64,000 bases of DNA from positions 1-64,000 of the forward strand of contig NZ_JBHIKY010000021.1 in NCBI RefSeq assembly GCF_042139015.1, in the 5' to 3' direction. Below are positions 7,313-15,282 of the stretch, in pieces. The position numbers and the translations under genes are program-made. The notes under the pieces were generated by a model. It saw only the letters and a program-made list of their open reading frames with translations, had not been told where the DNA came from and ran no database searches. Position 1 is the stretch's first letter. Each line of letters starts with the position of its first letter. This DNA is from JBHIKY01 sp042139015. GTDB taxonomy: Bacteria; Bacillota; Bacilli; Bacillales; Marinococcaceae.

Positions 7313-8671
7313 TTACCCCGTAAAAATATCATCGGTGGGATAGCGGACAGATGGTTTCTTTGGCTTCGCAATGGTAAAGGCAAGTGTCAGTGGCCCGACG
7401 CGCCCTATAAACATCATGATAATAATAATCTGCTTGCCGACTGCTGATAATTCCGGCGTCAGGCCCATCGAGAGGCCGACGGTTCCGAAGGCAGAAAAAG
7501 CCTCAAATAATATCATGATAAAAGGCGCGCTTCTTTCTGTGATGACAAGGACAAACACACAAATAAATATAAACGTGGAGCTCATTACAATGATCGACAG
7601 CGCTCTAAGAATAATGAGATGGCGGATCGCGCGTCCGAACACCACCGGTTCTTCTTCGCCCTTAAGAAAGGCAATACACGCAACAATCATAATCAAAAAG
7701 GTGGTCAGCTTAATCCCGCTCCCGGTAGAGCCGCTTCCTGCTCCGATAAACATTAAAAGAAGTGTCATCATTAAAGAATCCGTCCGCATGCTGCCAATAT
7801 CGATGGAATTAAAACCCGCCGTCCGCGGGGTGACCGCCTGAAAATAGGAAGCCCATATCTTTTCATCGAGTGGAAGTGGACCAAGTGTTGCAGGGTTCGA
7901 AAATTCCAGGAAAAAGAATACCAACATCACGAATGAATTCACAACGAGCGTTCCGACAATCATCATTTTTGAATGAAGCGACAATGTCTTAAATTGTCTT
8001 TTGTGAAGGACATCAGCGATGACGGTAAATCCGATACCTCCGATAATGAAGCTGAAGGTGATAATTATATTTACGGCAGGATCGCCGACATATCGGGTCA
8101 GTCCATCCTCCCACAGGGAAAACCCAGCATTATTGAACGCTGAAATAGAATGAAAGACACTCGTGTACAAACCGAACTGCCATCCGTAATCAGGAACCCA
8201 GCGCAGCGCGAGAATCACGGCAGCCACTGTTTCGACGGTCAAGGAAAATAGGGCAAGCAGTCTGATAAGCCGGATTAAACCGCCAATAGACGTCGCATTG
8301 AGAGCTTCTTGAATCAGCAGTCTCTGCTTCAGTCCAATTCGTTTTCCAAACAGAAGAAAAATCAATACCGCAAAGGTCATTAATCCAAGACCGCCGATTT
8401 GGATAAGAACGAGGATAACAACCTGGCCGAAAACCGTAAACACGGTCCCTGTATCGACCACGACCAAACCAGTCACCGTTGTGGCGGAAGCCGCTGTGAA
8501 AAGAGCATCAATCCAGGAAATATGAACTGTCGCAGCAGCAGGAGTTTTCAATAAAAAGGTCCCAGCAACAATAACAAGCGCAAATGTCAACGCAAGAAAC
8601 TGAGGCGGACTCATGTCGATCATCCACGGTTTAAAGCTTGTGGTCTTAAGCCTCTGCACCATTTCAGTCAT
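7313..8671 (-). CDS. TrkH/KtrB-family K+ uptake channel subunit (KtrB/KtrD)
   Basis: A 452-residue membrane protein with the four-fold pore architecture of the Trk/Ktr/HKT superfamily. The four selectivity-filter loops are recognisable: TTVTGLVVVDT, FNNAGFSLW, TPRTAGFNSID and FGTVGLSMG. It is the translocating subunit of a Na+/K+-linked uptake system, gated by a cytoplasmic RCK-domain partner (KtrA or KtrC). No such partner is encoded next to it, as is usual for ktrD in Bacillus. The start at 8671 has a rather close GGAAG; an ATG nine bases further in is possible. No terminator is evident before the ABC-F promoter. Confidence 0.88.
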   Translation of the reverse strand: MTEMVQRLKTTSFKPWMIDMSPPQFLALTFALVIVAGTFLLKTPAAATVHISWIDALFTAASATTVTGLVVVDTGTVFTVFGQVVILVLIQIGGLGLMTFAVLIFLLFGKRIGLKQRLLIQEALNATSIGGLIRLIRLLALFSLTVETVAAVILALRWVPDYGWQFGLYTSVFHSISAFNNAGFSLWEDGLTRYVGDPAVNIIITFSFIIGGIGFTVIADVLHKRQFKTLSLHSKMMIVGTLVVNSFVMLVFFFLEFSNPATLGPLPLDEKIWASYFQAVTPRTAGFNSIDIGSMRTDSLMMTLLLMFIGAGSGSTGSGIKLTTFLIMIVACIAFLKGEEEPVVFGRAIRHLIILRALSIIVMSSTFIFICVFVLVITERSAPFIMILFEAFSAFGTVGLSMGLTPELSAVGKQIIIIMMFIGRVGPLTLAFTIAKPKKPSVRYPTDDIFTG

Positions 8672-8740
8672 CTTCTTCCGCAGTAATGTAAGTTTAATGA
8701 GATGAGATTACTCTTTATAAAGTGGAATGTCAATACTTGA

Positions 8741-8801
8741 TTTTTATTGTGGTCGTCCCCGGGCATTATGAAGAAATAATACTAGTTTTCAATTATTATA
8801 T
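8741..8801 (+). promoter_or_regulatory. Possible sigma-B promoter and PerR-like box ahead of the catalase gene
   Basis: TTTTTA, 14 nt, GGGCAT (8741-8766) resembles the general-stress sigma-B consensus (GTTTAA-N14-GGGTAT). Downstream, TTTCAATTATTATAT (8787-8801) matches 12 of 15 positions of the PerR box (TTATAATTATTATAA). Both controls are known for Bacillus catalases; these assignments are by eye. Confidence 0.4.
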
Positions 8802-8862
8802 CGTTTTATGTCGCCAGATAATGGGAAAAAAGTTGAGAGTCATATTTTGAGGAGGTATAAAT

Positions 8863-10905
8863 GTGGGTGAGAATCATAATAAAAATAAAAAAGATGAACA
8901 GCTCGAGCAGTACCGGGTGAATGATGAAGGCAAAAAGCTGACGACCAATCAGGGACTCAAGGTTGCCGAAGATGAGTTCTCCTTAAAAGCAGGCGAGCGC
9001 GGCCCTACATTAATGGAGGATTTTCATTTTCGGGAGAAGATGACTCATTTCGACCATGAACGGATTCCGGAACGGATCGTACACGCGCGCGGCTTCGCAG
9101 CACACGGTGAGTTTCAGCTATATGAATCATTGAAAAAGTATACAAAAGCGGACTTCTTAAATGACACGTCAAAAAAGACGCCGGTATTTGTACGGTTTTC
9201 AACCGTGGCAGGCTCGCGCGGTTCCTCTGAAACGGTCCGGGATGCCCGCGGCTTTGCGACGAAATTTTACACAGATGAAGGTAACTATGATTTAGTGGGA
9301 AACAACATACCGGTATTTTTCATTCAGGATGCAGTTAAATTTCCAGATTTCGTGCACTCGGTAAAGCCGGAGCCGCATAATGAAATGCCGCAGGCAGCAT
9401 CTGCCCACGATACATTCTGGGATTTTGTTGCAAACAATCAGGAATCGGCACACATGATAATGTGGGCCATGTCCGACCGGGCCATTCCGAGAAGCTTTCG
9501 GATGATGGAAGGCTTTGGAGTTCACACCTTCCGTTTAGTTAACGAGGAAGGAAAATCCCATTTCGTAAAATTTCACTGGAAGCCAGTGCTTGGAACGCAC
9601 TCCCTCGTTTGGGATGAAGCTCAAAAACTGTCTGGAAAGGACGCTGACTTTCACCGCCGTGATCTCTGGGAATCCATTGAAAACGGCGAATATCCAGAGT
9701 ACGAGCTCGGCATTCAAGTGATTAAGGAAGAAGATGAATTCAGCTTTGATTTTGACATACTGGATCCGACGAAGCTGTGGCCGGAAGAAGACGTGCCTGT
9801 TCAGCTTGTTGGTAAAATGACACTGAACCGCAATGTGGACAACGTGTTTGCAGAAACAGAACAGGTGGCGTTCCATCCGGGCAGCGTTGTACCGGGGATT
9901 GACTTTTCGAACGATCCGCTTCTGCAGGGACGGCTGTTTTCTTATACCGATACTCAGCTGATCCGCTTAGGCGGCCCGAATTTCCATGAGCTCCCAATCA
10001 ACCGTCCCGTCTGTCCATTTCATAATAACCAGCGCGACGGCTACGGACGTCAGACAATCAACAAAGGACCGGTGAGCTATCATAAAAACTCAATTGCCTC
10101 CAACACCCCGGAACCTGCAAGCGAAGCAGAAGGAGGCTACACGCATTACGCTGAAAAAATCGATGCCCATAAGGTCCGGGCCCGCAGTGAAAGCTTTAAG
10201 GATCATTTTTCTCAGGCGACGATGTTTTGGAACAGCATGAGTGATCCTGAAAAAGAACATCTTAAGGAAGCATTCAGCTTCGAGCTCGGCAAATTAGGCA
10301 GTGAATCAATCCAGCAGCAGGTTGTTGACATGTTTGCAAATGTCAGCAGAGAGCTTGCTGTCGATGTGGCAAATGCTATTGGTGTGAAGGAGCCGGAAGG
10401 CGGAGGTTCTGAAGTTACAAAAGCCTCTCCAGCACTCAGTCAGGAAAACACGAAGCATACTGCGGAAACGAGAAAAGTCGGTGTCATTATCTCAGATAAC
10501 TTTAACGGGGAGGAAGTCACAAAAACTCTGGCACTATTGAAAAAAGAAGGCATAATTCTCGAGGTCATCAGTGATAAGCTTGGCAGGCTGAAAGGAACGA
10601 CCGGCACCGAACTGGCAGTCGACCACACTTTTCTGACCGGCGAATCCGTCATTTTTGATGCTCTTTATGCAGTCGGCGGCAATGGTACGGATAAAAAATT
10701 CAACCATGATGCTGAATACTTTATTAACGAAGCGTTTCAGCACTTCAAGCCAATAGGGGCTACCCACGAAGGCAAGCGCTGGATTAAAGAAAATGAGCTG
10801 GAAAACAGTCCTGGTGTCATCGTCAGTGATGATATGGATGATTTTGCCGAAAAGTTCACCAGGGCAGTGGCCGCCCACCGTCACTGGGAACGCAGTATCG
10901 TCTAA
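8863..10905 (+). CDS. katE: Large-subunit catalase with C-terminal amidotransferase-like domain (KatE/HPII type)
   Basis: Decomposes hydrogen peroxide to water and oxygen in the cytoplasm. The 680-aa length marks a large-subunit clade catalase. The distal His is in RIVHARGFAAHG, the NADPH/haem-pocket block runs RFSTVAGSRGSSE, and the proximal haem-ligand Tyr is in GRLFSYTDTQ. From about residue 525 a flavodoxin-like DJ-1/amidotransferase domain begins (KVGVIISDNFNGEEV), as in E. coli HPII and B. subtilis KatE. GTG 8863 is chosen: GGAGG lies 7 nt upstream, while ATG 8861 is out of frame. The upstream region has possible sigma-B and PerR sites. Confidence 0.92.
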   Translation: MGENHNKNKKDEQLEQYRVNDEGKKLTTNQGLKVAEDEFSLKAGERGPTLMEDFHFREKMTHFDHERIPERIVHARGFAAHGEFQLYESLKKYTKADFLNDTSKKTPVFVRFSTVAGSRGSSETVRDARGFATKFYTDEGNYDLVGNNIPVFFIQDAVKFPDFVHSVKPEPHNEMPQAASAHDTFWDFVANNQESAHMIMWAMSDRAIPRSFRMMEGFGVHTFRLVNEEGKSHFVKFHWKPVLGTHSLVWDEAQKLSGKDADFHRRDLWESIENGEYPEYELGIQVIKEEDEFSFDFDILDPTKLWPEEDVPVQLVGKMTLNRNVDNVFAETEQVAFHPGSVVPGIDFSNDPLLQGRLFSYTDTQLIRLGGPNFHELPINRPVCPFHNNQRDGYGRQTINKGPVSYHKNSIASNTPEPASEAEGGYTHYAEKIDAHKVRARSESFKDHFSQATMFWNSMSDPEKEHLKEAFSFELGKLGSESIQQQVVDMFANVSRELAVDVANAIGVKEPEGGGSEVTKASPALSQENTKHTAETRKVGVIISDNFNGEEVTKTLALLKKEGIILEVISDKLGRLKGTTGTELAVDHTFLTGESVIFDALYAVGGNGTDKKFNHDAEYFINEAFQHFKPIGATHEGKRWIKENELENSPGVIVSDDMDDFAEKFTRAVAAHRHWERSIV

Positions 10906-10912
10906 CCTTCAT

Positions 10913-10957
10913 GTTTGCAAAAATAAACGGAGTCCTGGATATTGATCCCGGGCTCCG
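10913..10957 (-). terminator. Terminator, mainly for the minus-strand gene
   Basis: CGGAG-CC-GG and CC-GG-CTCCG form a stem; on the minus strand it is followed by TTTATTTTT, serving the small gene at 11016-11222. It may also stop plus-strand transcription from the catalase gene. Confidence 0.65.
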
Positions 10958-11015
10958 AAAATATGAAAACGTCTATTATCACTTTTGAGATTCCTGCAGA
11001 TTTTTTATTCACTCT

Positions 11016-11222
11016 TTACGACGTACGCTGAATTCCAGTGTTCGGATTATTGCTGAAGTTAGAATAATTGTGAACCATGCGCTGCAGATCTTTATGCCCT
11101 TCTCTCACCTTCAATGTTTGATTAATGATTTTCTGAAAACCTTCCAAGTCCTTATCAGATGCATTCAATACCGATTTGGAAATTCCTTCGGCCATTTGTT
11201 GTAAGGAGTTATCGCGGGTCAT
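11016..11222 (-). CDS. Small hypothetical protein, 68 aa
   Basis: A soluble 68-residue protein, starting MTRDNSLQQMAEGISKSVLN. It is mainly helical in appearance, with Asn/Gln/Ser-rich ends and no membrane segment. The gene has an excellent ribosome site (AAAGGTGG, 9 nt before ATG) and its own terminator, so I regard it as real. I do not recognise the family. It stands alone between the catalase gene and a region of small ORFs, transcribed toward the catalase gene. Confidence 0.65.
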   Translation of the reverse strand: MTRDNSLQQMAEGISKSVLNASDKDLEGFQKIINQTLKVREGHKDLQRMVHNYSNFSNNPNTGIQRTS

Positions 11223-11559
11223 GAATAACGACCACCTTTCTTCTGATTTTTCGGACTTCTTTTATGTCCTACCTACAAATTTTACATAAACGATAAATAT
11301 CCTGCTGGGACTGCTTGAAAACTTATATACATATCTCCCCACATTAATGGCAGAAGTTCCTAATTTCTACATGTGAAATATCTCCGAATGAAAAAAACTC
11401 TGGAAATCGCTTTGATTTTTATCGTAAAAGCAAACTTATTGTAATACGATTATTGCAAAAAATATTTTGGGTAATCCGTCACATTTTAGAACAAATATTC
11501 GCTGTGCAACAAATTTAAATGGATAAATGTTACAATGTGTTGAAAAGGTGGGTGAGAGG
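11223..11559. other. AT-rich intergenic region between divergent small genes
   Basis: No gene is supported in these 337 bases. They must hold the promoters of the two divergent small genes. For the rightward gene TACAAT at 11531-11536 is a possible -10 hexamer without a good -35. Confidence 0.5.
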
Positions 11560-11691
11560 ATGGATGAAGAAGATAAATTATATCAACAACTTCAGAAAGA
11601 ATTTCAAAAGAGTGTAAAACGAAGCCTAAATACAAAAGAAAAAGAATTTATAAGATGGATGGCTGAAAAGGCACTATCCAAAAAAGGCTAG
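11560..11691 (+). CDS. Small hypothetical protein, 43 aa
   Basis: A 43-codon gene (product begins MDEEDKLYQQLQKEFQKSV) with AAAGGTGG 7 nt before the ATG and a terminator-like hairpin right after the stop. The product is charged and helical, with a Phe-Ile-Arg-Trp-Met motif near its C-terminus. I do not recognise the family. The good translation signals and closing hairpin argue that it is expressed. Confidence 0.6.
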   Translation: MDEEDKLYQQLQKEFQKSVKRSLNTKEKEFIRWMAEKALSKKG

Positions 11692-11703
11692 TGACGACAT
11701 GTT

Positions 11704-11757
11704 ACCTGAAATTAATGTCCTCTTCTGATGTATTTCAGGTCCTGTTTGTTTCTAATT
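11704..11757 (+). terminator. Terminator-like hairpin
   Basis: ACCTGAAAT and ATTTCAGGT form a perfect nine-pair stem; the following bases are T-rich (CCTGTTTGTTTCT). It closes the 43-codon gene. Confidence 0.6.
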
Positions 11758-11893
11758 TATAAATTACCAGCCTATAACTTCAACCTTCAATATATTTAGG
11801 TCGAGATCGAAATACTGCAAGTAATTTTTTAAATAGATTGTTTTGGCTTTCCAATTAGTAGTTGTAAAAATCTTATAAGGTGGAGGACAGAAA

Positions 11894-12502
11894 ATGCGGT
11901 ACCTCGCTGTTTCAGATATCCACGGAGAAATGAGCAAATTAGAGGAAGTATTACAAAAGGCCTCATATGATCCTGGGCAGGACCAGCTAATATTACTTGG
12001 TGATTATATCGACCGCGGCCCTCATTCCAAGGAAGTGATCGATAAAGTAATGGAGCTGGTAGAAAAAGACGGAGCGATTGCCATCAAAGGAAACCATGAT
12101 GACCTTTTCATCCGTTCAAAATACGAGCAGGAAATGAAAGAGCTCTGGGAAATGAATGGAGCAACCACGACAATTGAATCCTATGGAGAAGACATGGAAA
12201 AGCTTGAAGCGCACCGTAAATGGCTCGAGAACAACCTGCAGCTTTATTATGAAACAGAAGATTACATTTTTGTGCACGGTGGTCTGATGCCTAATGTTCC
12301 TCTAGACGAGCAGGAGGAGAGAACGATGCTTTGGATTCGGCACTCCGAAAAAGTCGGACTTGGCAAAACCATTATCCATGGCCATACTCCTGTCCGGGAA
12401 ATCACATATGATGAAGACCAGATCGATATTGACACCGGAGCAGCTTACGGCGGAAAGCTTACTATGCTGGAATTGCCGAGCCACAATATCTATACCGCTT
12501 GA
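11894..12502 (+). CDS. PPP-family metallophosphoesterase (Ser/Thr phosphatase or Ap4A hydrolase type)
   Basis: A 202-residue calcineurin-like phosphatase with the complete metal site: DIH (residues 8-10), GDYIDRGP, GNHD, then VHGGLMP and HGHTP. These give two divalent metals and the general acid. The size and the GDYIDRG/GNHD pattern place it with bacterial PrpE/ApaH-like enzymes acting on phosphoproteins or dinucleoside polyphosphates; the sequence does not decide between them. GGTGGAGGA lies a few bases before ATG. It is a single-gene unit flanked by hairpins. Confidence 0.85.
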   Translation: MRYLAVSDIHGEMSKLEEVLQKASYDPGQDQLILLGDYIDRGPHSKEVIDKVMELVEKDGAIAIKGNHDDLFIRSKYEQEMKELWEMNGATTTIESYGEDMEKLEAHRKWLENNLQLYYETEDYIFVHGGLMPNVPLDEQEERTMLWIRHSEKVGLGKTIIHGHTPVREITYDEDQIDIDTGAAYGGKLTMLELPSHNIYTA

Positions 12503-12551
12503 TTTTAAGGCAAAAAAGTGACTGAGACTGAACCGTCTCTGAGATTAAACT

Positions 12552-12595
12552 ACGCTTCCGTTTATCAAAAATGATAGCCGGAAGCGTTTATTATG
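12552..12595 (+). terminator. Probable terminator after the phosphatase gene
   Basis: ACGCTTCC pairs with GGAAGCGT across a 20-nt loop, followed by TTATTAT. Modest T tail. Confidence 0.5.
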
Positions 12596-12700
12596 ATGCT
12601 TTACGAATTTTCTTATCCTTTAATCAATAAAGGTAATCTTTCTAAAGTGCAAGTGAGTTTGCGCAGGGAAGATCAACCTCTTTATATAACCTCTCTTATA

Positions 12701-12723
12701 GAAAACTCACCCAAAAGTGAGGG
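12701..12723 (-). terminator. Terminator of the PRK06851-type gene
   Basis: On the minus strand CTCAC-TTTTGG-GTGAG is followed by TTTTC, about 30 nt past the stop codon of the gene at 12750-13838. Confidence 0.55.
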
Positions 12724-12749
12724 CATTCTTCATTTACTGTCCCAGAATT

Positions 12750-13838
12750 TTACGTGCTGGCCTGCTTCTCTAACTGCAGTGTCAGCATTTTATAAATATT
12801 TACAGTAACGGCAGGGTCCATTGCTTCAGCGTACATATTTTCAAGCTTTTCATTGATCTGACTGGCTTCTTTTAAATATGCAGCTCCTTTTTTCATCCAC
12901 GTTTTGTAGCCTGCTGTGTGCTCCTGTATCGCCTCCGCATATTTTTCATCAGTTCCCGGCGTCACCACCTGTTTATAAAGGTCTACAATTTCGTCACTTT
13001 CCTGATCGGGAAAATATTCATGAGGATCCGTACTGTCAAATACACAAACTCCTAACTCTCTGACAATTACCATATCAATACTTTCCGGGTCAAAGCCGCA
13101 ATGGTACAGCTCAACAATGTAACCTCTTTCCTCTGCTTCAGCAGCAACCTTCTTTAAAAGTGTTGATTTTCCCGTCCCGGCTCTCCCTTTAATAAAATAT
13201 CGCTTGTTCAAATTTTCCGTGAGGTTGGGGATAAAATCTACGACACCGGATGGAGTGGAAGCACCGAAAAACCGATGCTTTGTGAAACCTTTCTTCCCGG
13301 ACGGCTTTCTCTTTTTAAAAATTTTTTTAATCAGCTCATCTGCGGTTTGATCAGCTTTGTCAAAGTTCATTTCGTTTATATAGATTTTTTCAAGTTCATC
13401 ATGAACATGCAGGCCTGTTTTAAATGCTTCATGTGAATTTTTATATGCGGCTTTAATTCCGTCCTTGTAAGCTACGAGCGTCTCTATTTTTTCCTTCAGC
13501 AGTTCTTCGTTAATTCCTTCATAGGTATTTACGGCTTTTTCAGTTGATGCATTACATACAAACGAATGGGAAGAGCCGTCATATAACCCAATGCTTAACT
13601 GAGGAATGATCACCCCATCAAGAGCTTCATGGTCTGCTGAGCAATGAATTTGTTCAACATCATAACCTTTGTTATGCCATTCTGCTGCGATCTTCTTCAA
13701 CAAATTTGATTTCACCGTACTTGACGGCCCCTTTAGCACAAATACCCGTTCCAGCCCGTGAAAATTCGAAGCATATAACGGATAAAAGCCTTTGGCTGTA
13801 TGATCTCCGGCAAAATAGTGCAGAACTCTGCCCGTCAT
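12750..13838 (-). CDS. PRK06851-family duplicated P-loop ATPase
   Basis: A 362-residue cytoplasmic protein built from two homologous P-loop NTPase halves. The second half has a textbook Walker A (GRAGTGKSTLL, about residue 220), whereas the first reads GPSSTVKSNLL (about residue 37), in which the Gly before Lys is Val. Each half continues with a matching strand: VEQIHCSADHEALDGV in the first and VELYHCGFDPESIDMV in the second. The architecture is that of the PRK06851 family of Firmicutes, of unknown function. GGGGAGTGG precedes ATG. It is transcribed alone and closed by its own terminator. Half-site asymmetry suggests only the C-terminal half hydrolyses nucleotide. Confidence 0.75.
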   Translation of the reverse strand: MTGRVLHYFAGDHTAKGFYPLYASNFHGLERVFVLKGPSSTVKSNLLKKIAAEWHNKGYDVEQIHCSADHEALDGVIIPQLSIGLYDGSSHSFVCNASTEKAVNTYEGINEELLKEKIETLVAYKDGIKAAYKNSHEAFKTGLHVHDELEKIYINEMNFDKADQTADELIKKIFKKRKPSGKKGFTKHRFFGASTPSGVVDFIPNLTENLNKRYFIKGRAGTGKSTLLKKVAAEAEERGYIVELYHCGFDPESIDMVIVRELGVCVFDSTDPHEYFPDQESDEIVDLYKQVVTPGTDEKYAEAIQEHTAGYKTWMKKGAAYLKEASQINEKLENMYAEAMDPAVTVNIYKMLTLQLEKQAST

Positions 13839-14008
13839 TTAACCACTCCCCAGCAACATATTAAATAAACGTATTTCTCCGTTATACTCTATGCATCATT
13901 CTGAACAGGAATGACCACAATACAAATTCTCACGCAGAAAACCTGGCTCACGTTTGGATTATAAAGCTTTTTAAGATCTGGTTCCTGTAATTTCACATAT
14001 ATAATACT

Positions 14009-14054
14009 ATTTATAACATATTACATTGACATACACAGTAATATGTTATAAATT
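14009..14054 (+). promoter_or_regulatory. PadR operator and overlapping promoter
   Basis: ATTTATAACATATTAC (14009-14024) is repeated as a perfect inverted copy at 14038-14053, a 16-13-16 palindrome. The 13-nt spacer contains a consensus TTGACA (14026-14031) and the right arm covers the -10 region (TAAATT at 17 nt). The ATRCAT/ATATGTTAT-type core suits PadR regulators. Strong autoregulation of the padR gene immediately downstream is the natural reading. Confidence 0.75.
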
Positions 14055-14076
14055 ATATATCAGGAGGTGAAGTATT

Positions 14077-14427
14077 GTGAGCGGAAGAATATCGACCGAT
14101 TTAATACGAGGCAATACCGTCACGATCATATTAAATATTTTGAGGCAGGGAGACAGCTACGGTTATCAAATATATAAAACGATTACTGAATTAAGTAATC
14201 ATCAATATGAATTAAAAGAAGCCACGCTCTATACCGCGTTCCGGCGTCTGGAAAAAGATGGACATATCCTTTCCTATTGGGGAGATGAATCCCAGGGGGG
14301 AAGACGGAAATATTACCGGATTACTGAGGAGGGGCAGATGCTCTATGAGCAGAACAGAGAGGATTGGTTATTTGCGAAGGACATTTTGGATGACTTAATC
14401 AAAGGAGAGATATCAGATGATAAATAG
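14077..14427 (+). CDS. PadR family transcriptional regulator
   Basis: A 116-residue winged-helix repressor of the short PadR-s2 type: helix-turn-helix in IILNILRQGDSYGYQIYKTI, then the family motif LKEATLYTAFRRLEKDG and the wing GGRRKYYRITEEG, with a short C-terminal dimerisation helix. GTG follows AGGAGGTGAAGTATT. The gene overlaps the next by 11 nt, the classic PadR plus HAAS-domain membrane protein pairing, and carries an exceptional palindromic operator at its promoter. Family members often respond to cell-envelope stress or lipophilic compounds; the ligand here is unknown. Confidence 0.88.
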   Translation: MSGRISTDLIRGNTVTIILNILRQGDSYGYQIYKTITELSNHQYELKEATLYTAFRRLEKDGHILSYWGDESQGGRRKYYRITEEGQMLYEQNREDWLFAKDILDDLIKGEISDDK

Positions 14428-15076
14428 TAACAGCAAGCTTGATCGAAAGATAGATAACTATATTAATAAGCTTTTTGCAGAGGTAGGCGAAAGCCAGCAG
14501 CTGTTTGATTTAAAAGAAGAGCTTCATACGAACCTTAAAGAAAAAATCGCGGACTATAAGTCCCAGGGCATGGAGGAGGAGCAGGCGTTTAAAGAGGCAA
14601 CTGTGTCGATGGGAGATTTAAGCGGACTTGTGGAGGAAATGAGAGAAATCGGGCGCGATAAAACAAAACAAACCATTTATACTTCCATGGCTAACCGTAT
14701 TTCTACGGCGGGCATTGTAGTAGGCACGCTGCTGATTTTGTTTGGTATACTCGTTTCTCTTCTATTATATGCGATGGGAAATCCATTAGAGTCTGTAGCA
14801 GGATCAACGATTTTTGTTGTCTTCGGGGGAGCATTTCTTACGTATTCGGCTTTAACAAGAGAAACGCAGAAGAAATTTGGGATGAATAAAGTACGGGCGC
14901 TCCTTTACGCAGTATCGATCGGTCTGCTTCTTTTCGCAGGACTCGCTTCAGCTACCTCAGGATTTGCTACGCAAGAATCCTTCATAGCTGTCGCCTCATT
15001 GATACCTTTCGTCTTGTCCGGCGTTGGTCTATTCCTGGCATTGATATTCACTGGTCAGCCACGCAGAAAGCATTAA
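14417..15076 (+). CDS. HAAS (permease-prefix) domain membrane protein
   Basis: A 219-residue protein: an N-terminal soluble helical HAAS/DUF1700-like domain (residues 1-80, with LKEELHTNLKEKIADY and MEEEQAFKEATVSMGDL), then about four membrane helices (near 95-115, 122-140, 158-178, 187-210). Such proteins nearly always follow a PadR gene and are thought to relay or respond to envelope signals. AAAGGAG precedes the ATG inside the end of padR, so translation is coupled. A terminator follows. No enzymatic motif is seen. Confidence 0.8.
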   Translation: MINSNSKLDRKIDNYINKLFAEVGESQQLFDLKEELHTNLKEKIADYKSQGMEEEQAFKEATVSMGDLSGLVEEMREIGRDKTKQTIYTSMANRISTAGIVVGTLLILFGILVSLLLYAMGNPLESVAGSTIFVVFGGAFLTYSALTRETQKKFGMNKVRALLYAVSIGLLLFAGLASATSGFATQESFIAVASLIPFVLSGVGLFLALIFTGQPRRKH

Positions 15077-15116
15077 GCGAAATACGAGGTGAAAACTTTC
15101 CCCTGATAAAAATAAT

Positions 15117-15160
15117 TAAGGCTTGCCGCCAGATTCAAATGGCGTAAGCCTTATTTTTTT
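15117..15160 (+). terminator. Rho-independent terminator of the padR operon
   Basis: TAAGGCTT and AAGCCTTA with an inner GCC/GGC pairing, followed by a run of T. Confidence 0.85.
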
Positions 15161-15282
15161 ATTTTATTAGAATAAACTTTCTAAAGTTCACGCTGATCTA
15201 TTTTCGTGTAAACGAATAATTACAACAAACTCCACATCCCAAAGTGTCTTCTTCATTCTTTAGCTATGGCGCTATTTAACAG

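Noticed and set aside
12593..12808. Plus-strand 71-codon frame
   Set aside because: No ribosome site; it runs over the terminator and 3' end of the opposing PRK06851-type gene.
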